A stretch of DNA of 64,000 bases, taken from assembly GCF_007665395.1 (NCBI RefSeq), contig NZ_VDND01000002.1:620001-684000 (forward strand), given 5' to 3'. Positions 63,980-64,000 of the stretch are shown here, one piece after another; position 1 is the first letter of the stretch, and each line of letters opens with the position of its first letter. The position numbers and the translations under genes are program-made. The notes beneath the pieces were generated by a model. That model was not told the DNA's origin and searched no databases. It saw nothing but the letters and a program-made list of their open reading frames with translations. This stretch comes from Pseudomonas oryzihabitans. GTDB lineage: Bacteria > Pseudomonadota > Gammaproteobacteria > Pseudomonadales > Pseudomonadaceae.

Positions 63980-64000
63980 CGGCTGGCTGGCGTCCAGTTC

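Overview
The window reads as a GC-rich gammaproteobacterial chromosome, almost certainly a Pseudomonas. The rnt-bfd-bfr-grxD-argF order, the glpF-glpK-glpR-glpD cluster, the NAGGN osmolyte operon, pepN/DUF2797/YeaC and Zur-type L31 are all Pseudomonas-like. The complete carotenoid cluster (crtE, idi, crtX, crtY, crtI, crtB, crtZ) points to a yellow-pigmented species such as the P. oryzihabitans/psychrotolerans group; this species-level guess is inference.

Region 1 (1-12651) is the right part of a P4-like integrative element or satellite inserted at the 3' end of a tRNA-Pro(CGG) gene; its left end lies outside the window. Read from the tRNA leftwards it has a P4-type tyrosine integrase, an uncharacterised cargo-like gene, a compact leftward regulator set (excisionase-like HTH, Ogr/Delta zinc finger, two AlpA-like proteins), a C4-like antisense RNA inside an Ash/Icd-like ORF, an overlapping replication operon (two small genes, TOPRIM primase, DUF927 helicase), an iteron-like array, a coiled-coil gene, and an AT-richer cargo block. 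The cargo encodes two different SIR2-like proteins and a translationally coupled 94-aa protein, a strong candidate anti-phage NADase system.

Region 2 (12652-28760) holds tRNA-Pro, a small lipoprotein, mobA, moaB-moeA, a diacylglycerol-kinase-like gene, and the carotenoid cluster. crtE faces away from idi-crtX-crtY-crtI-crtB; crtZ is on the opposite strand, separated from crtB by a lone gluconate-dehydrogenase-subunit-3-like gene. Then come a small acidic protein, a MITE-like element abutting pdeM, a serine acetyltransferase, a VOC protein and a REPIN-like inverted repeat.

Region 3 (28761-45000) contains yeaC, DUF2797, pepN, five tandem copies of a ~123-bp repeat, a response regulator flanked by two paralogous membrane coiled-coil proteins, a beta-lactamase-fold hydrolase, a peptide deformylase gene broken by one in-frame TAG, a DsbA/FrnE-like protein, a bestrophin, an SDR, an orphan DctP, a FabH-like enzyme and a ParB-like protein.

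Region 4 (45000-64000) starts with three tandem tRNA-Ala(GGC)/tRNA-Glu(TTC) pairs under one promoter, followed by a FemAB-like protein, ynfA, yheU, the NAGGN operon, Zur-type rpmE2, metR, the glycerol regulon with visible GlpR operators, a PhzF-like protein, argF, a DUF3597 protein, grxD, bfr, bfd with an upstream Fur box, and rnt.
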